Below are positions 35,981 to 48,150 of a DNA stretch of 64,000 nucleotides, piece after piece. Position numbers and translations under genes: made by a program. The stretch lies in NCBI GenBank assembly GCA_002633005.1, contig NMRA01000108.1, forward strand, positions 626,884 to 690,883, written 5' to 3'. Every line of letters begins with the position of its first letter. Positions within the stretch are counted from its first letter, which is position 1. The DNA is from Phoronis australis. Its lineage: Eukaryota; Phoronida; Phoronidae. Under the pieces are notes generated by a model, which was not told the origin of the DNA, ran no database searches, and worked only from the letters and a program-made list of their open reading frames with translations.

Positions 35981-38900
35981 ATCTAGAACGCGCATGTATA
36001 ACCGCTTTTAAAACATCGTTAATTTTAATTATTAAGATGGATAACGAGTAAATACAAAGCTGCAAAGGGTGAAAGGTGACATTATTGAGCCACGTCACGG
36101 GTGACACGCAAAGTCTCAGTGTGTTTATGTCGCGAAAAATGATTTTTAAAAGAAAGGCAAAAGGGCAAGCTGTCTCCCATGTTCAGGTGAAAATGATGCA
36201 TTTGAACGTAAAAAGAAATGTCTTGAAGTGTCTTGCGCACAACTTTTCAGTTCAACGGAGTATGTGAGATAATTACATTTCAGTTTATTTAGATTGCGGA
36301 AAAGCGAAGTTCCGCAATACTACGGATAAAATGAGGGTACATTCTACATCTGAAAGGTGATGGGTGGTCCTTGTACAAATGGTGCGCCATACGACTTAGT
36401 GACATTTTCAAATTGATCGTTTTTGCTCCACACAAAACGTGCAATATGTACGAACTTTCATTGACGTATTGTGAACTCGTGGATTGTGATGGGTGACCTG
36501 CAAGATAAATATAGCAACATGCAACACCTTTCGAGTTTATAAAAGGAGAAAGACAGCAGTTTTGTAAAAAGTGTAAAAGAACGTAAACGCCTCTACAATA
36601 CACGAAAGGTGGAAGATGGTCTTTTCACAAAGGGAAAGTTGCGAAGTGGTAGGAGTGACCTTTTACACACATTTTTAAAAATTAAGGAGGTAAAGTTTCG
36701 CGCAGCGCTACCTCCAAGCAGGTACGCGATTCAGCTTTAGAAGTTTCAATCGAATTACATACATGTGTACACTGTACAGTTTATTGACAGTAAGCAACGG
36801 TAGTAGTACCCTTAAGGTACAGGCCCGTATGACGGGGCATTAATCAAGGTCGCTGATAAATTCAATTTCATCGACCTCTGCCCCCGGCCTTCACCAGGGT
36901 TTCTCTTCTGGTTACCAGCTGTGCCGGGGACACGTGCTCGTCCCCCTCGCCCCAGAGTTCCGCTTTTTATAGGGCACTGATGTGTTGTGATGTGTTTTAA
37001 CGGCGTGTGATCTAGTCAGCCAGCGTCGACTCTCGTTTTCTAGTACTTGGTGAATGAGTAAATGTGAGGCAGTCGTAACATGCGAAGACTAAAACAGATT
37101 TTCTTTGATCAAAACCATTATTTCCGATATTGCGTCAACCAAATTATCACACTTTGTCAAAGTCTATGAGCTGAATGATCAATGAGTTGTAAAGCAGAAC
37201 GCATCATAATCAGTGCGTCCACAGCACTTCGCGTGTTTTCATAATAAAAATCATTTTTAACCAGAGCGGTACTGTTAAATAGTCTTTATTTAAGCCTTAG
37301 GAGAATAGAATCATTAATTACGTTAGCTGTAATCAGTCGCTGGCAGGTTCCCTGTGCATGAATTATTCAGCGTCTGAAAATTTCTCAAAAAATCCCGGTG
37401 GGAGTAAATCCGCTATGAGAACAGCCATGTGACTTCTGATGTATTAGCTCAGAGGAGGATTTGTGGAGCCGCGCGAAGGGTTGATGCACGTTCCTCTTGA
37501 GAATGGCGTTAGTTTTACATTTGAAATACGCCGAACAATTGAAGGGAAAAGGTGATAGACTGGCAAAGGTGTCCTTTAGAGGTAGGGTCGTTTCTGTGTT
37601 TGCAATATTTGATCTGTGTGAAATAGGGTTTGATAGGGAACTGAATATTGTGATCAGAAATGTAAACAACGAACTTTCAGTGCAGACTAATTGAGATGAA
37701 GACAGTCAGAAGACAGTTGTTTCCACATGAGCTGGCTGCCCTTGATAGATTTGTCAAAACTGAAGCTTTATCAGAAATTTGCAATGTTTTCCCTTTACTG
37801 TTGTTACAAAACTTATATCTGAATTTTAAACGAATCGCCCGCTTCACTTGATCTTCATAAATATTCGCAGTCCAAATTATAGAAATCTATCGTTTGATAT
37901 CGCCATTTTAAAAGTCCTCTTTTAGAAAGTGCCATTCATGCGTGTCCCTTGCAGATTTTCCTACCATATATTCAACTGTCCCATTCAAGGAGACGCTTAA
38001 CGGATTCCCGCATTGATGTGTCTGCTTGCTGACATGATTTACAATGGTCTCATCAATTAAAATCGACTCCACCTGGTCAAGAGTAATTACGGAAAATAAA
38101 GAGTTCTCGGTAAATATTGGAAAAGGACAACGCGAATCGAGTAATTTCATTATGAAAAGCCTACGTTCTGCCTTTTCCTCCGGGCATTACATATGCCGAA
38201 GGTTAGGTTTCGATTTGCAGGGTTTAGCCCAAATTGTGTTCCCTTAGGTTTCTACCTGTAGCTATGGGTCTCTAAATGCTTTGTTACAGACACGTTACGT
38301 GTACCGATGAGTGGTACACTTGTCTCGAAGTTTAGTAAATGGGCAAACAGCTTTAAATGCTTAGCGTGAAGTAGTAACGCCTCTTGACGATACTGACCGG
38401 CTTGGACTGGAAAATGTCTCATTTTAAACCCAGACATCGTCCATTGAACAATTACCTACACTTAACCGTGCTAAGGGGTATAAGGTGGGAGGGGGGGGTT
38501 GCCTCCTCAGTTTCACGGAAGTTAAGGAAAATTCGGGCTCAAGAAAAAAATCAGGCAGTGCAGTATCCAGTGGAAAAATACGGGTAAACATTATAACAAT
38601 TATACTTATAGAAGAGAGAAATCTTAGATTAACAGAGAGCTTCATTGTGCCAACCACCACAATAGCAAAGTATCTATATTTTCGCCCAAGGAATCCCGAG
38701 AATAATATTTCTTTCAAAATTCGTTATTGGTAAAGCATTATTTATGAAAACTTGTAGTTTTTTACCGCAATAACTGTGTAGATTAGACTGTCAGACGTGA
38801 TTTTTGTCGACTTTTTAAAAGTATCACTGACAGCTTTCAAGGTTTTCTAAGCATTGACAGTGACGTAAACGAGGATTTATATTGACACACAAATTTAACG

Positions 38901-40160
38901 CTAACATCATCACAGGCTACCATTAGAACACATTAGAATTCATTTCTAAAACACTTCCAAATTCTGAGCGAAGCTCCTCAAACCCCCCGTTGGATACTTC
39001 GGCAGTGGAAGTCTTACTGAGTCGCATGTCTTCGGCAGTGACGTCATTTCGGCGCATGCCTTCTGGAATTCTCAATGGTGAATACGGATTTAGAAAAACA
39101 ATCTGCCATGTTGGAGATGACTCAAGTTCTGCCAGTTATAAACTCACACCAAATTCCATGGGGGTGGGCAATCACAATTCTCGATGTGAAAGTCTTCCCA
39201 TGGGCCCTACAGTTTTGTTCGCCTCCACAGGGAGCCCCTAAGTTCACGAATGGTTAACGCTGTAACAAATCAACATTTTGATGCATTTTGACGTTGGTTG
39301 ATGAAATTCGAGCAAATCTATATCGTATAGCCATGTATTAACGCAAACAGTGCTACTCTGTTATCTTCGAACAGTTTGTCGTGAGAAAAACATCGGATCA
39401 ATTGCAGTTAAAGCTCAACGGAATATTTTCAGCTTATTACGGTTAAAGGAAATTGAAAAATATCGTTAAAGCTAGATTAAAGCTATGTTGCTTAATGCGG
39501 TTAAAAGTTTGTAAAGGCGCTTATCCTTGTATTCTCTAACAATGATCACGGAAGGGCAATTAGTGTTCGCAGAAAAGATTGAAACGCTGTCAATCAAATG
39601 TCAAAGACCTCAACGCGTTTGTTAAAACTTTATGAAAACCATCGTGGTTGGACAAGATGGATTGCTGCATAACGTCAAGTCAAGGTGGTGATGCGTGATC
39701 ATGACATACGGCAGCGTATAACTTATAGGCCACCTTGACGCATGCCGCCTTGAACATGTTCACACATAGAATAAGACGTGTTTTCACCAAATAAACACGC
39801 CAGAAAGTTTGAGGCAACATTTCTCACGTGGCACAACGTCATTTCATTAACTTCGTATCCCACTTATATATAATCGTTCCTGCGGTCGCCACCAATTTCA
39901 CTCCCTTCCCAGGTCGCCACCATTCTCGGGTCACCTGGTCTCAATCAATTCCCGTTCCCCAGATCGCACCAGACCCCCCTCCCTCCTGTCCGGTCACATT
40001 TCGCCTCCTTCTTATATGTCTTGACACTGGATGCTGTGCGGTAGCATTTTTTTTCTAATTTGGTAGAATTTTCCTTAATTTTTGGCCATCACTAAAAACA
40101 ACAGTCAATACTGTACGATGATCAACAGTAGCGGTCGGTGTCGCTTCTCACTGGTACGTG
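35981..40160. other. No recognisable gene
   Basis: Only chance-size ORFs (up to 104 codons) were seen. A GGGGAC/GTCCCC hairpin with an 8-base loop lies at 36926-36945, and an AAGTCAAGGTGG/CCACCTTGACG imperfect inverted pair at about 39680-39740. Neither could be tied to a gene. Confidence 0.4.
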
Positions 40161-40164
40161 CATG

Positions 40165-40262
40165 CTGTCTGTCACAGGCCCGTAGCCAGGGTGGTTTCGA
40201 AGGGTTCGAACGAACCCNAATTAGGGGCAACAACTGGGGCACGGGTACGGGATCCGGCGACC
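40165..40262. repeat. Palindromic element end containing a single N
   Basis: GGCCCGTAGCCAGGGTGG, then GGGTTCGAACGAACCC, is a foldback typical of DNA-transposon ends in invertebrates, and its core resembles the GGGGCTCGAACGAGCCCC core at 46.61 kb. An ambiguous base at 40218 falls at the edge of the palindrome. Confidence 0.4.
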
Positions 40263-40880
40263 AACGGTTTTAAATTTAAGAAGACTGAATGGGGTTCACT
40301 GACTATGTGAAGACTGGCAGGGACAGGGTAGCCTGATAACTACATTTGATTTCGACCCGCTTGTGCGTGGTTCCGGTGGGTGAGGTTCATGCGCAGTGGC
40401 CCTAAACTTTCAATCGCGCTGCGAAATGATGCGACCTTGACATGGATTTCACGAATGTATCGTGGTTGATAATTCATCAATATTCCCACTCCAAATTGTT
40501 TAAAATGTAGTGACGTTAACACGGAAAAATATGACTAGATAAAAAGTTTCATTAAGTTAATCTCAGACTAAATATTTCTGACCGAGAAAGTGTAATCCCT
40601 CATTTAAGCCTGATTTGAAAATTTGGCAAGAAGTAACGAGGAGAACGCTTTGGACCACATTACATCCGAAATGAGTTCCGTTTTTTGCGAGCAACCGTCA
40701 CGGCCTCGCTGGTTTCCTGCGTGACGCTGGGTGGTAGCCAGCACGCAGGTATCACTTAAAGTGTACGCAACATGACTCTAGTACCTCAAAATTTTATTAT
40801 TATATCTTACTTGATTTCCGTGCCTTTAGTGTACAGCTCATAAAGAAACACGTAAAAATTGAAAAAAATAATAATTATGT
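40263..40880. other. No recognisable feature
   Basis: AT-rich flank of the decayed THAP element; its outer boundary could lie in here. Confidence 0.4.
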
Positions 40881-41565
40881 ACAACGTCATGGGTTGAACC
40901 CAAGTCGTTCGGCACACTGTTCGGATCAGCAACTAAGTGTATAGAGTGAAGTGAAAGTAAAGTATATTTAGCGTCGACAAGGTTCGTAGAGGGATGAAAA
41001 GATGTGTTTGCGGAGGCTACAGCAACAGCAGTCAGACGGAGAACGTTTCGGTGTTCCGAAGGACGCCAAAGTTGCGCAGTAGTGTCATCGCTTCGTGCGC
41101 CGAACGAGAGTGTGGGACCTCAGCGTGGACCAAGCGATTCTGTCCGGGGCCACTCTGTGTTTTGCCCACTTTGAGGAGTCGCGTTTCGACTCCAATCAGA
41201 GGAGATGTTACGATGAAGGCCTGGTTCAATAAAGGACAATATTTACTATTCAGAAACATCGGCTCTTTATTCAGGATCGTCTGTTGGATGACTGGGTTGA
41301 CTGGCCGAGCCCGAGGCCGCTTCTCTCGCGTGAGGATCCAGTTCGTAAGGCCTCAAAGTAGAAAAGTAGGCAGCTGTAAACATATCAAACTCGTTCTCGC
41401 TTTCGTGCAACCCCATTTCGTCATCCTAGCCACCATTCTCGTACGTTTCTTCATAGTATTTGTTCATTTCTTGGTCATAATCGTTGTCGCTTTCAAATTC
41501 CCTACTCTCCGCCGTTGTTCAATGCTAGTCGCTGATCCTTGTGTTCAACCCATGATGTCACATGG
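40881..41565 (+). mobile_element. Decayed THAP-domain transposon with internal inverted repeats
   Basis: GTCATGGGTTGAAC (40886-40899) followed by GATCAGCAACTA (40924-40935) pairs in inverted order with TAGTCGCTGATC (41526-41537) and GTTCAACCCATGATG (41543-41557). Between these lies a broken THAP domain. The true ends probably lie further out (a CTCAAAATTTT stretch occurs in inverted orientation near 40786 and 41605), but no clear target duplication was found. The inverted-repeat sequence differs from the Kolobok-like element at 24 kb, so this is another family. Confidence 0.6.
40994..41232 (+). pseudogene. Frameshifted THAP-domain remnant
   Basis: The ATG at 40994 gives MKRCVCGGYSN, which looks like a THAP opening (CVxGGCSN) whose second cysteine has become Tyr9. 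The continuation FGVPKDAKV is in a different frame from 41047 and hits a TAG at 41080-41082. That frame then reads through VWDLSVDQAIL to LCFAHFEESRFD, which supplies the Cys and His of the CxxH pair at 41158-41169, and ends with TAA at 41230. So a frameshift, an in-frame stop and a lost zinc ligand together mark it as dead. The original reading frame past 41047 runs on as a 199-codon ORF to 41593, which is a by-product of the shift. Confidence 0.65.
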
Positions 41566-41570
41566 CGGGA

Positions 41571-42798
41571 AATGTGAAAAGTGGCAAAATTGAAAGAGAA
41601 ATCAAAATTTTGAGCTAATGACACAAAATAATCATGGATTTGGCTAAATTTTACGTCATACATTTAGTCTGTGGCCACCGGTAATTCGAAATGTGCAAAA
41701 ATCCATGGTGTGTACTGTTTAATATTCATTGGGATTTTTTTTTACACCGGCGTTTCTGATTGGCTGGTCGATTTCTCAACAAGCAGCACTTTACCCAAAC
41801 AAACTGACATGACTGATGGAGGAAGTGTAAATGTGGTCTGCTGTACAGATATATCGGGTGCTTAAAATTCATCATATCCCAGAACTTTGTGGTTGCGCCT
41901 TTCGGATTGCATCTTAATAATGTCGCTGGCTTTTGTTTACGTTACTGTCCTGTATTCATACAGTATGAATAACATACTAGTTAGATCGAACAGACGACGG
42001 CTTGTTTATTGTACATGTATTTATGTGCTTCTGAGCACCCGGCTGTAAAACATTAGGCCTACTGCAGCAACAAAATAATTGCTGCTACGCCACATGCATG
42101 GACAAGGCTAAAAATCGTCCATAGTCCGCCATTTTCTCATTTTGTTGTAAAGCTAACCAATGACTGTCGAGGTTACATCAACCAGTGATAAAGCGCGTGC
42201 TACTGCCTGCTACCTGCGTGCTGGCTACCACCTAGCGGCACGCGGGGAACCGACGAGCCGTCACGGCATCCTCATTTCTGGTTTTACTATAATTCCGTCT
42301 CATCTCAAAAACATAGAACTGAGAGTCATCGTTGTGTATACAAGTTTCCCTTCCCCCTGATTAAGCTGCGTCATCTGAGGGCCTTATTGATAACTCCACA
42401 GTGTCGACGTTTGCAAAGTATCAAAGGTCCACCGTTCAAGAAATTCGAACCACCACCTGCGCAATGCTGGCTACAGGCCATGCATGCAGTTCTCAGTGAG
42501 CAAGTTATCGGTTTGCTCGAGTAGTCACACTTCTACCTCTGGCGACAGGATTACGCACACGTATCCTGGGCGTCATTCTTGTTGTAACGAATGGCTAAAT
42601 TGCATTCCTTTAGTATTTGGGCGCAAAAGACGATCCGTCGGAGAAGCATACTTCTGATTTAGACCACTTACCGCTATAAACTCGTCTTGTTCCTTATTCA
42701 AATGGAAAGTGGTGGCAACAAGAAACTCGTCGTTCGTAATTTGCCGGGACCATGTTCGACGCATAAAATAACACGCCGTCAGGAGCCAACTTGTAGGG
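41571..42798. other. No gene; contains a 31-bp motif shared with 34.7 kb
   Basis: ACCACCTAGCGGCACGC and GGGAACCG are shared between 42227-42257 and 34705-34735 with few differences. The 34.7-kb copy lies within the putative LTR, so this may be an LTR fragment. Confidence 0.4.
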
Positions 42799-43517
42799 CC
42801 AGGCGTGCGTTCAGTAGATGCTAGGACCTACGCTAGGACCTAGCTAAAACCTAGTCAAAATCACGTGCTCTCATTTAAAATGCACGGTAATATTTCACGT
42901 AATCTCACGAAGTCTTGCTTTTTAGCGAGATCCTAGCGTTACTGAACGGGAGGCTGATCTCAAACAAAAGCGAAGTCTTCTAACCGAAACAACTCAAATT
43001 TTCTTAGAAACAATTTGAGACTAATTTCGTAACTGTAGGTGCTGTGATTCAAAGGTTGATTTTCGTGATGGAAGGCATATTTATAGCCGCCAAAAGAATC
43101 CAACAGCGGCATCTAAACAGCGGTGAAATTCTAGTTTGGCCTTTATAACACGAACTAGGAGTCTGTTTCATAAATGCTGATTCTAAGACAGAAATTTGGT
43201 GTTACGCTTCCACTTCGCAATTGCTGAATGGACCTTGATTCAAGTAATTGACCTGTCGCCAGGATTTTGAGTGACTGCTTAACTGACCAATTAGAATGCA
43301 GCATTCTTGACACACCTTCGTTTCCATGCCGCCATTTTACCCGAGAAACAACGCGTTACCCGCCTCCCGTTCAGTAACGCTAGGACCTCGCTAAAAAGCA
43401 AGACTTCGTGAGATTACGTGAGATATTGCCGTGCATTTTAAATGAGAACACGTGACTTTGACTTGGTTTTAGCTAGGTCCTAGCGTAGATCCTAACGTCT
43501 ACTGAACGCACGGCTGG
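42799..43517. mobile_element. Inverted pair of family A elements (each about 157 bp) around 400 bp
   Basis: The copies at 42799-42956 and 43360-43517 are inverted. Both begin, read from the outside, with GCGTGCGTTCAGTAGA, then TAGGA, pass through CACGTGA/TCACGTG and TTTTAAATG, and end with CGCTAGGA or AGATCCTAGCG plus TTACTGAACGGGA. Each copy has its own inverted ends (CGTTCAGTA...TACTGAACG), so each is a complete MITE. They match the half-copy at about 9948-10062. Confidence 0.8.
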
Positions 43518-43950
43518 TTAAATTTATTGTTTGTTTTTCTACATGTCGCAAAGGGGCGGAGCTTGCGATAGGTCAATTATGAGCGCAGTCACAGTCCAGA
43601 AATAATTTCAGAAAATTTCACTGTCACTTGCTGTTACGTCTTTATTCTAAGAGACGTTGGACTTTTGCTTATGTGAGATTTAATTATTTTCAGAAATAGT
43701 TGTGTGGAACGTCACATCAAATTTCTGACTTCCTTAGTCACTCTTCATAAAACCCTCGAGAAAGTCTATTAGAATGTGCACGTATCTGCTAGTAACTGAG
43801 TCGATTACTATGAATTATTTCTTGACTGTGTCGCGCACTTATAATTAGTTAGGTAAACCTTCATTCAACAATTTTGTAGAGCGTTCAGACCAAATTCCCG
43901 TCTTAAGACTTTTAAAGGACTTAAAAGTCACTTTCATGGATCAAACCCCA
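43155..43950. mobile_element. Family B element interrupted by a family A copy
   Basis: The left arm (GTCTGTTTCATAAATG...GATTCTAAGACAGAAATTTGG) pairs with the reverse complement of the right arm at about 43880-43950 (GATCCATGAAAGTGACTTTT...AATTTGGTCTGAACGC). The interior marker AATTATGAGCGCA occurs at 43575 and also at 10270 in the family B copy at 10186-10462. The family A copy at 43360-43517 sits inside, so A inserted into B here. Confidence 0.65.
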
Positions 43951-46580
43951 GGTACACAAGTTCGTAATGTGATAAACTGCGTTAGCTAGGCGTATGCAGG
44001 AATCAGATATCAAATTAAGTTGGAAGAATCGTGCGCTGTTGTTCTCCCGGAAATGAAAAATATGGGTTCTTTAAGTAAAACGTCAACAGCAGAAAATGAA
44101 GAAATGCATACGTGAATACTTTTAGTGTTTTAAACAATGCCAACTTGACCCTAGTTTATTAATATGTCGAGCTGTAGAGCATCGGTAAGCAAAAAATTGT
44201 GCATCCAGACGAGAGGAGTGAGTGTTTCGTAACTTTGCTCGTCACACTAAAAATGTGCCACTGTTGCAAAATCAAAACACTTCGTGCAAGGAGTTCTTTA
44301 CCGATCAACCACGGTGTTTTTACTTCACTTGCTGTATCACTAGCTGTATTGAACATTCGATTCGTGTGCTTAATTATCCGTTTATCCACGCGTATCAAAG
44401 TCCGCGCTCACTCATTTGGCGGACTGCTTGCTAACTAGCATACACCATGTGCATTTAGATTTACCATTGAAGACGCATTGTACCACCCGTTGAAAATGCA
44501 TGTGAAAAAATGCACGTGGTAAAGTGAAAATGTACATTTGAAAACTATACTTTGGCCCCCGGTGTTAGAATAGAAATCACTCCAACTGCATATGGTAGAA
44601 TGTAAAATTACCTTCTGGGACAATGCCATTGCACCTCAATTATAAGTGACAAATGGAAATTTATCTTTGGGCATAATACTTTGTCGCTAGATGCCAGTGC
44701 ATGTCGTAGTATGACATTTTGTTTTAGTCAACTATACCGCTTAAAATTTGACGTTGTGCATTTTGCAACTTCGGCGTCATACAAGACAAGTATTATAAGT
44801 GCCTTGCAACTGAATTTGAAAAATTCGACGTGGACACGCTTTCTGACCTAGCTTGTTTCTTCAATTTCAGTTGTCGCCTGTGTAATTAGATTTATTCAAT
44901 CCACTCAACTTCTCGTTACTAGACCTGCTTAGGGAGTTACGAAGACTTTTTACAATTAATCAACCTAGAATGTGTCTTTTGTTGTGATTACGTAACTCAA
45001 TCAGTTGTGACTTTTAAGAATAGAGGTGTTCAGCGATACCTAATTTGCTGACGGCAGCAAGTGAATGGATGCATTAGTGGAAGAAATGAATGGCTGTATG
45101 ACTGAATTATAGACGGATGGGAAGACAGGTGGACAAACAGACACACAGAGATAGATGGATAGATAAAGGTAGATAACAAATTGAAATTATGAGCTTGCGG
45201 AAGTTGTGCGTGAAAGCCTTTTTCTTGCAAGTAGCTTTTGCAAGCTCGTAATCCCGAGATTGGTCTGTAGGTTGGCAGCGAGACAGGGAGACAGACAAAG
45301 GCATGCCAAGAACTGTACGATGACACGTGGCTTAAATCCAACTGGTACCTGTTGGTTTTGTAATTGGCCCAGTTGTGTTACACATATTGTTGCAACACTA
45401 AACAAACACTTTAAGCTGTAAAAGTTACATTTCTTGTCTAATTTTCAAAATTCAAAAACCTAATCACATGAGCTTTACACGAACTATTCAAATAGGTTAT
45501 GTTATAAACTTTCAAAACGAACTGATATTTAGAAATATTACTGTCGACCCCAATGTGTTTATGACGGGTCTCATTATCTGCAGAGCGATAACAACAGCAG
45601 CCTGAGGCGATTGAATTAACCGCAACGGCATAGTGTCTTTGATATAAACCGGCAGAGTCTGTGGCGCTCAAACCGGTCTAGTTGCCCAATCTCAATCGGT
45701 TAGGGTGTCAAGGCTAGATTATTTTCATGCGTATGTAGCAGTTTATGAAGACAATACAGGATGTCCCAAACACATATCAAATGACATGCATGGACTTAGA
45801 AACGCGATTACAGGTTTAAATCCGTCAAGAGGTAATTAAAAAGGGACTAAATCTACTAATGTGAATGTATTGTTTATTATTCCTGTCTTATTAAGAGTTT
45901 TTCGCGTCTACGGAACGCAACCTGGTTTCCGCGACGTGAGCACATAAAAAGCGTCTCATGCTTCCAAGCCAGAGAACCCATAACAAAGTTGGCGACTGCA
46001 GAGCAACGCAGGTTACGTGACTTGCTCAAAGACACAACCATTGTGACTAAATCATTTAATGATTGAACTGGCAGCCCCTCAACAGAGACCTAATAACGAC
46101 CACAGGGCACAGTGTTGAGTGCAGGTTCCCAGATCAGTCAAGGTGTTTCCCTTACTATGGGCCTGATTTATTTATAATTATAATCAGAATAATTTGGCAG
46201 CAGACCCTCCGCATAGACAAAGTTTGTTGAAAACCCAACAATGTTCACCATTATTAATTTTCAATGATATTCTAAAGTGAAATGTCACATTCCGTGACCA
46301 TGGCTTAGTTTTCACCCAATTGCTTTATAAGTGTTCAATAAATACCCCCAAAGTATATCTGTTATGAATGACGCTTGATGAATAATAAATGGGTGCCCAT
46401 GTCTTGAAATACGAAGCGATTGTTCGTATTCACTTGATTACTACTTTTTTGATTGAAAAAACCCTTTAATCGTTACCTTTTGGCTCTTAAAACCGGAAGT
46501 GCGAACAGAGGCCTATACAGTTCAACGACCGTTTAAAGTCGCTTCTAAGAATGACTTTACCATCAACATGAAGACTTAAA
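43951..46580. other. No gene; GGAT/GACA-rich low-complexity tract at about 45065-45175
   Basis: The tract consists of degenerate GGATG, GACAGG and GATAGATG units. The ORFs crossing it are artefacts of the simple repeat. Confidence 0.45.
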
Positions 46581-46812
46581 ACATGCGCGCCCAGGGGGGC
46601 TCGGGGGGCTCGAACGAGCCCCCCATTTGGCGAAATGGGCAAAAAGGTGCGCCCCTGAGAGGCAAAAAGTCCGACAAAATGGAACAAAAGTCCCTAAATA
46701 AGCGCAAACGCGCAATTCGCAGTGGTGCTCCCGTTTTTGTTTAGTCCGTCCAAAAGGTTCACAACGTCAGAAATTCGAGCCCCCCCCATGGTGAAGGCTG
46801 GGTGCGCGCATG
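46581..46812. mobile_element. MITE, 232 bp, ends ACATGCGCGC...GCGCGCATGT
   Basis: The left end ACATGCGCGCCCAGGGGGGC and the reverse complement of the right end, ACATGCGCGCACCCAGCCTT, are inverted repeats; both lead to a GGGGGGCTCGAA block. The left part also holds a perfect short palindrome around CTCGAACGAG. A solitary right end occurs at 10510-10570. There is no coding capacity. Confidence 0.75.
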
Positions 46813-47914
46813 TAAAAGTCTTCATGAGTTGATGGTTGATACGGTATATTTCTATTGTTTGAGTAAGTTACACATCTTTCCTTCGACCATAGGTGAAACA
46901 TTAGCTTTCACTTTGCTTTTGCGTAAAGCCTGCTCAGAAAATCGGTATTCAAAGTCGGCCATAAAGTCAGTGATTAATTTGCTATCCAAATTTGCGGCAA
47001 ACACCTACAATAGCAGTCACGTGGCCAGAAACGACAACTTGGCGTTTTATACTGTAAAACTTGGATATGCTGAAAGCCGATACCGGTCAAGCTTGATTAA
47101 AACGAAACTTAAAACTTCATTATATATATTAGTAGCTTTTAATTTCGTTTCATATTCTTTCGTCGGTTGATAGTGAACAGCTAAAGGCTATTTTATGAAA
47201 TGCTTTGAGCGATGCTCTGTTATACCACGAACTGACGCAATTGAACAATCTGTCAAAATCCTGACGATCGTGTTTCGCGAACGTACTCGGAACCTTACTA
47301 GCGCGCACTAGCCAAGTGGAAATTGCAATGTTTATTTTTATATTACAGAATCCACTTTTTCTATTCTAAGCAAAGATTTCTCGCCGTAAGCACATTGCGA
47401 ATGTTTTGTGTCTCAGAGGCGCAGCCCAGGTTTCGACTATTTTTTTCAAGCCCAGAAATCGCCTCAGCTGACAGAAGTCGCCGGGCTTATGGAAATATCA
47501 AGTCTGCGCAAAAGTGGAAGTGGAGCAGAATGAATATTATTTTGAAACTGATATTCGTTTTTCAGTCATTCTTGTGGCAGCTTCTTCTTACTCAGAAAAC
47601 AGGGAAACGTTGTGTGTCCAAGCAAAAGTGAAATTTGCGTGTTCACGGATTTAACGAGGGATCGATTTTCTAGTGCGCGGTAGACGAATAGCATAATCGA
47701 GTTAACTTCTACAGTAGAGTTGTTACCGATGAAACATATTTAGGCCTAGACAGAGTAGAAAAAGCCCCTTCAGTTTGTCTTCCACATCGCCAACGATGAC
47801 CCCAGCAATTTAAAACTGCTATGAACCCGCGTTCTGCCAAAAGGACTATGGTCTTTCCCAATGCTACCGAGAAGTAGCTCTGTACTACATCAGGACGTTC
47901 CGTGCATAGACCTC
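46813..47914. other. No recognisable feature
   Basis: Two plus-strand ORFs of 122 and 102 codons (46802-47170 and 47323-47631) have no recognisable motif; the first begins inside the MITE end and is not called. Confidence 0.4.
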
Positions 47915-48150
47915 AGCGTGCTTATTCTGGCTGGGGCGTATGCCGGGGTGCGTTCCGCAGATACAAGACGATTGCAAGGAAACCTAATGTGATCACTAGC
48001 ACGTGCTTAGGCTTCACTTGTAACGCATGGAGATATCTTGTGAAGACGTGCGATCTCGCGTTTCTGAACATTATGAGTGAAAGTTTAATGGTTCGGATTC
48101 TGTTGTTCCACTTGAAGTTTCGTTATCTTGAGTGTCCATGAAACACGCTT
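47915..48150 (+). repeat. Remnant of mariner-like family C
   Basis: GCGTGCTTATTCTGGCTGGGG, then a GCAGATAC, then TTGTAACGCATG, ATATCTTGTGAAGACGTGCG and TTGAAGTTTCGTTATC are collinear with the right two-thirds of the element at 18399-18848 and with 8.75-8.91 kb. The terminal repeats are lost. Confidence 0.55.

Noticed and set aside
45030-45341. 103-codon minus-strand ORF rich in Ser, Pro and Leu
   Set aside because: Caused by the GGAT/GACA low-complexity tract.
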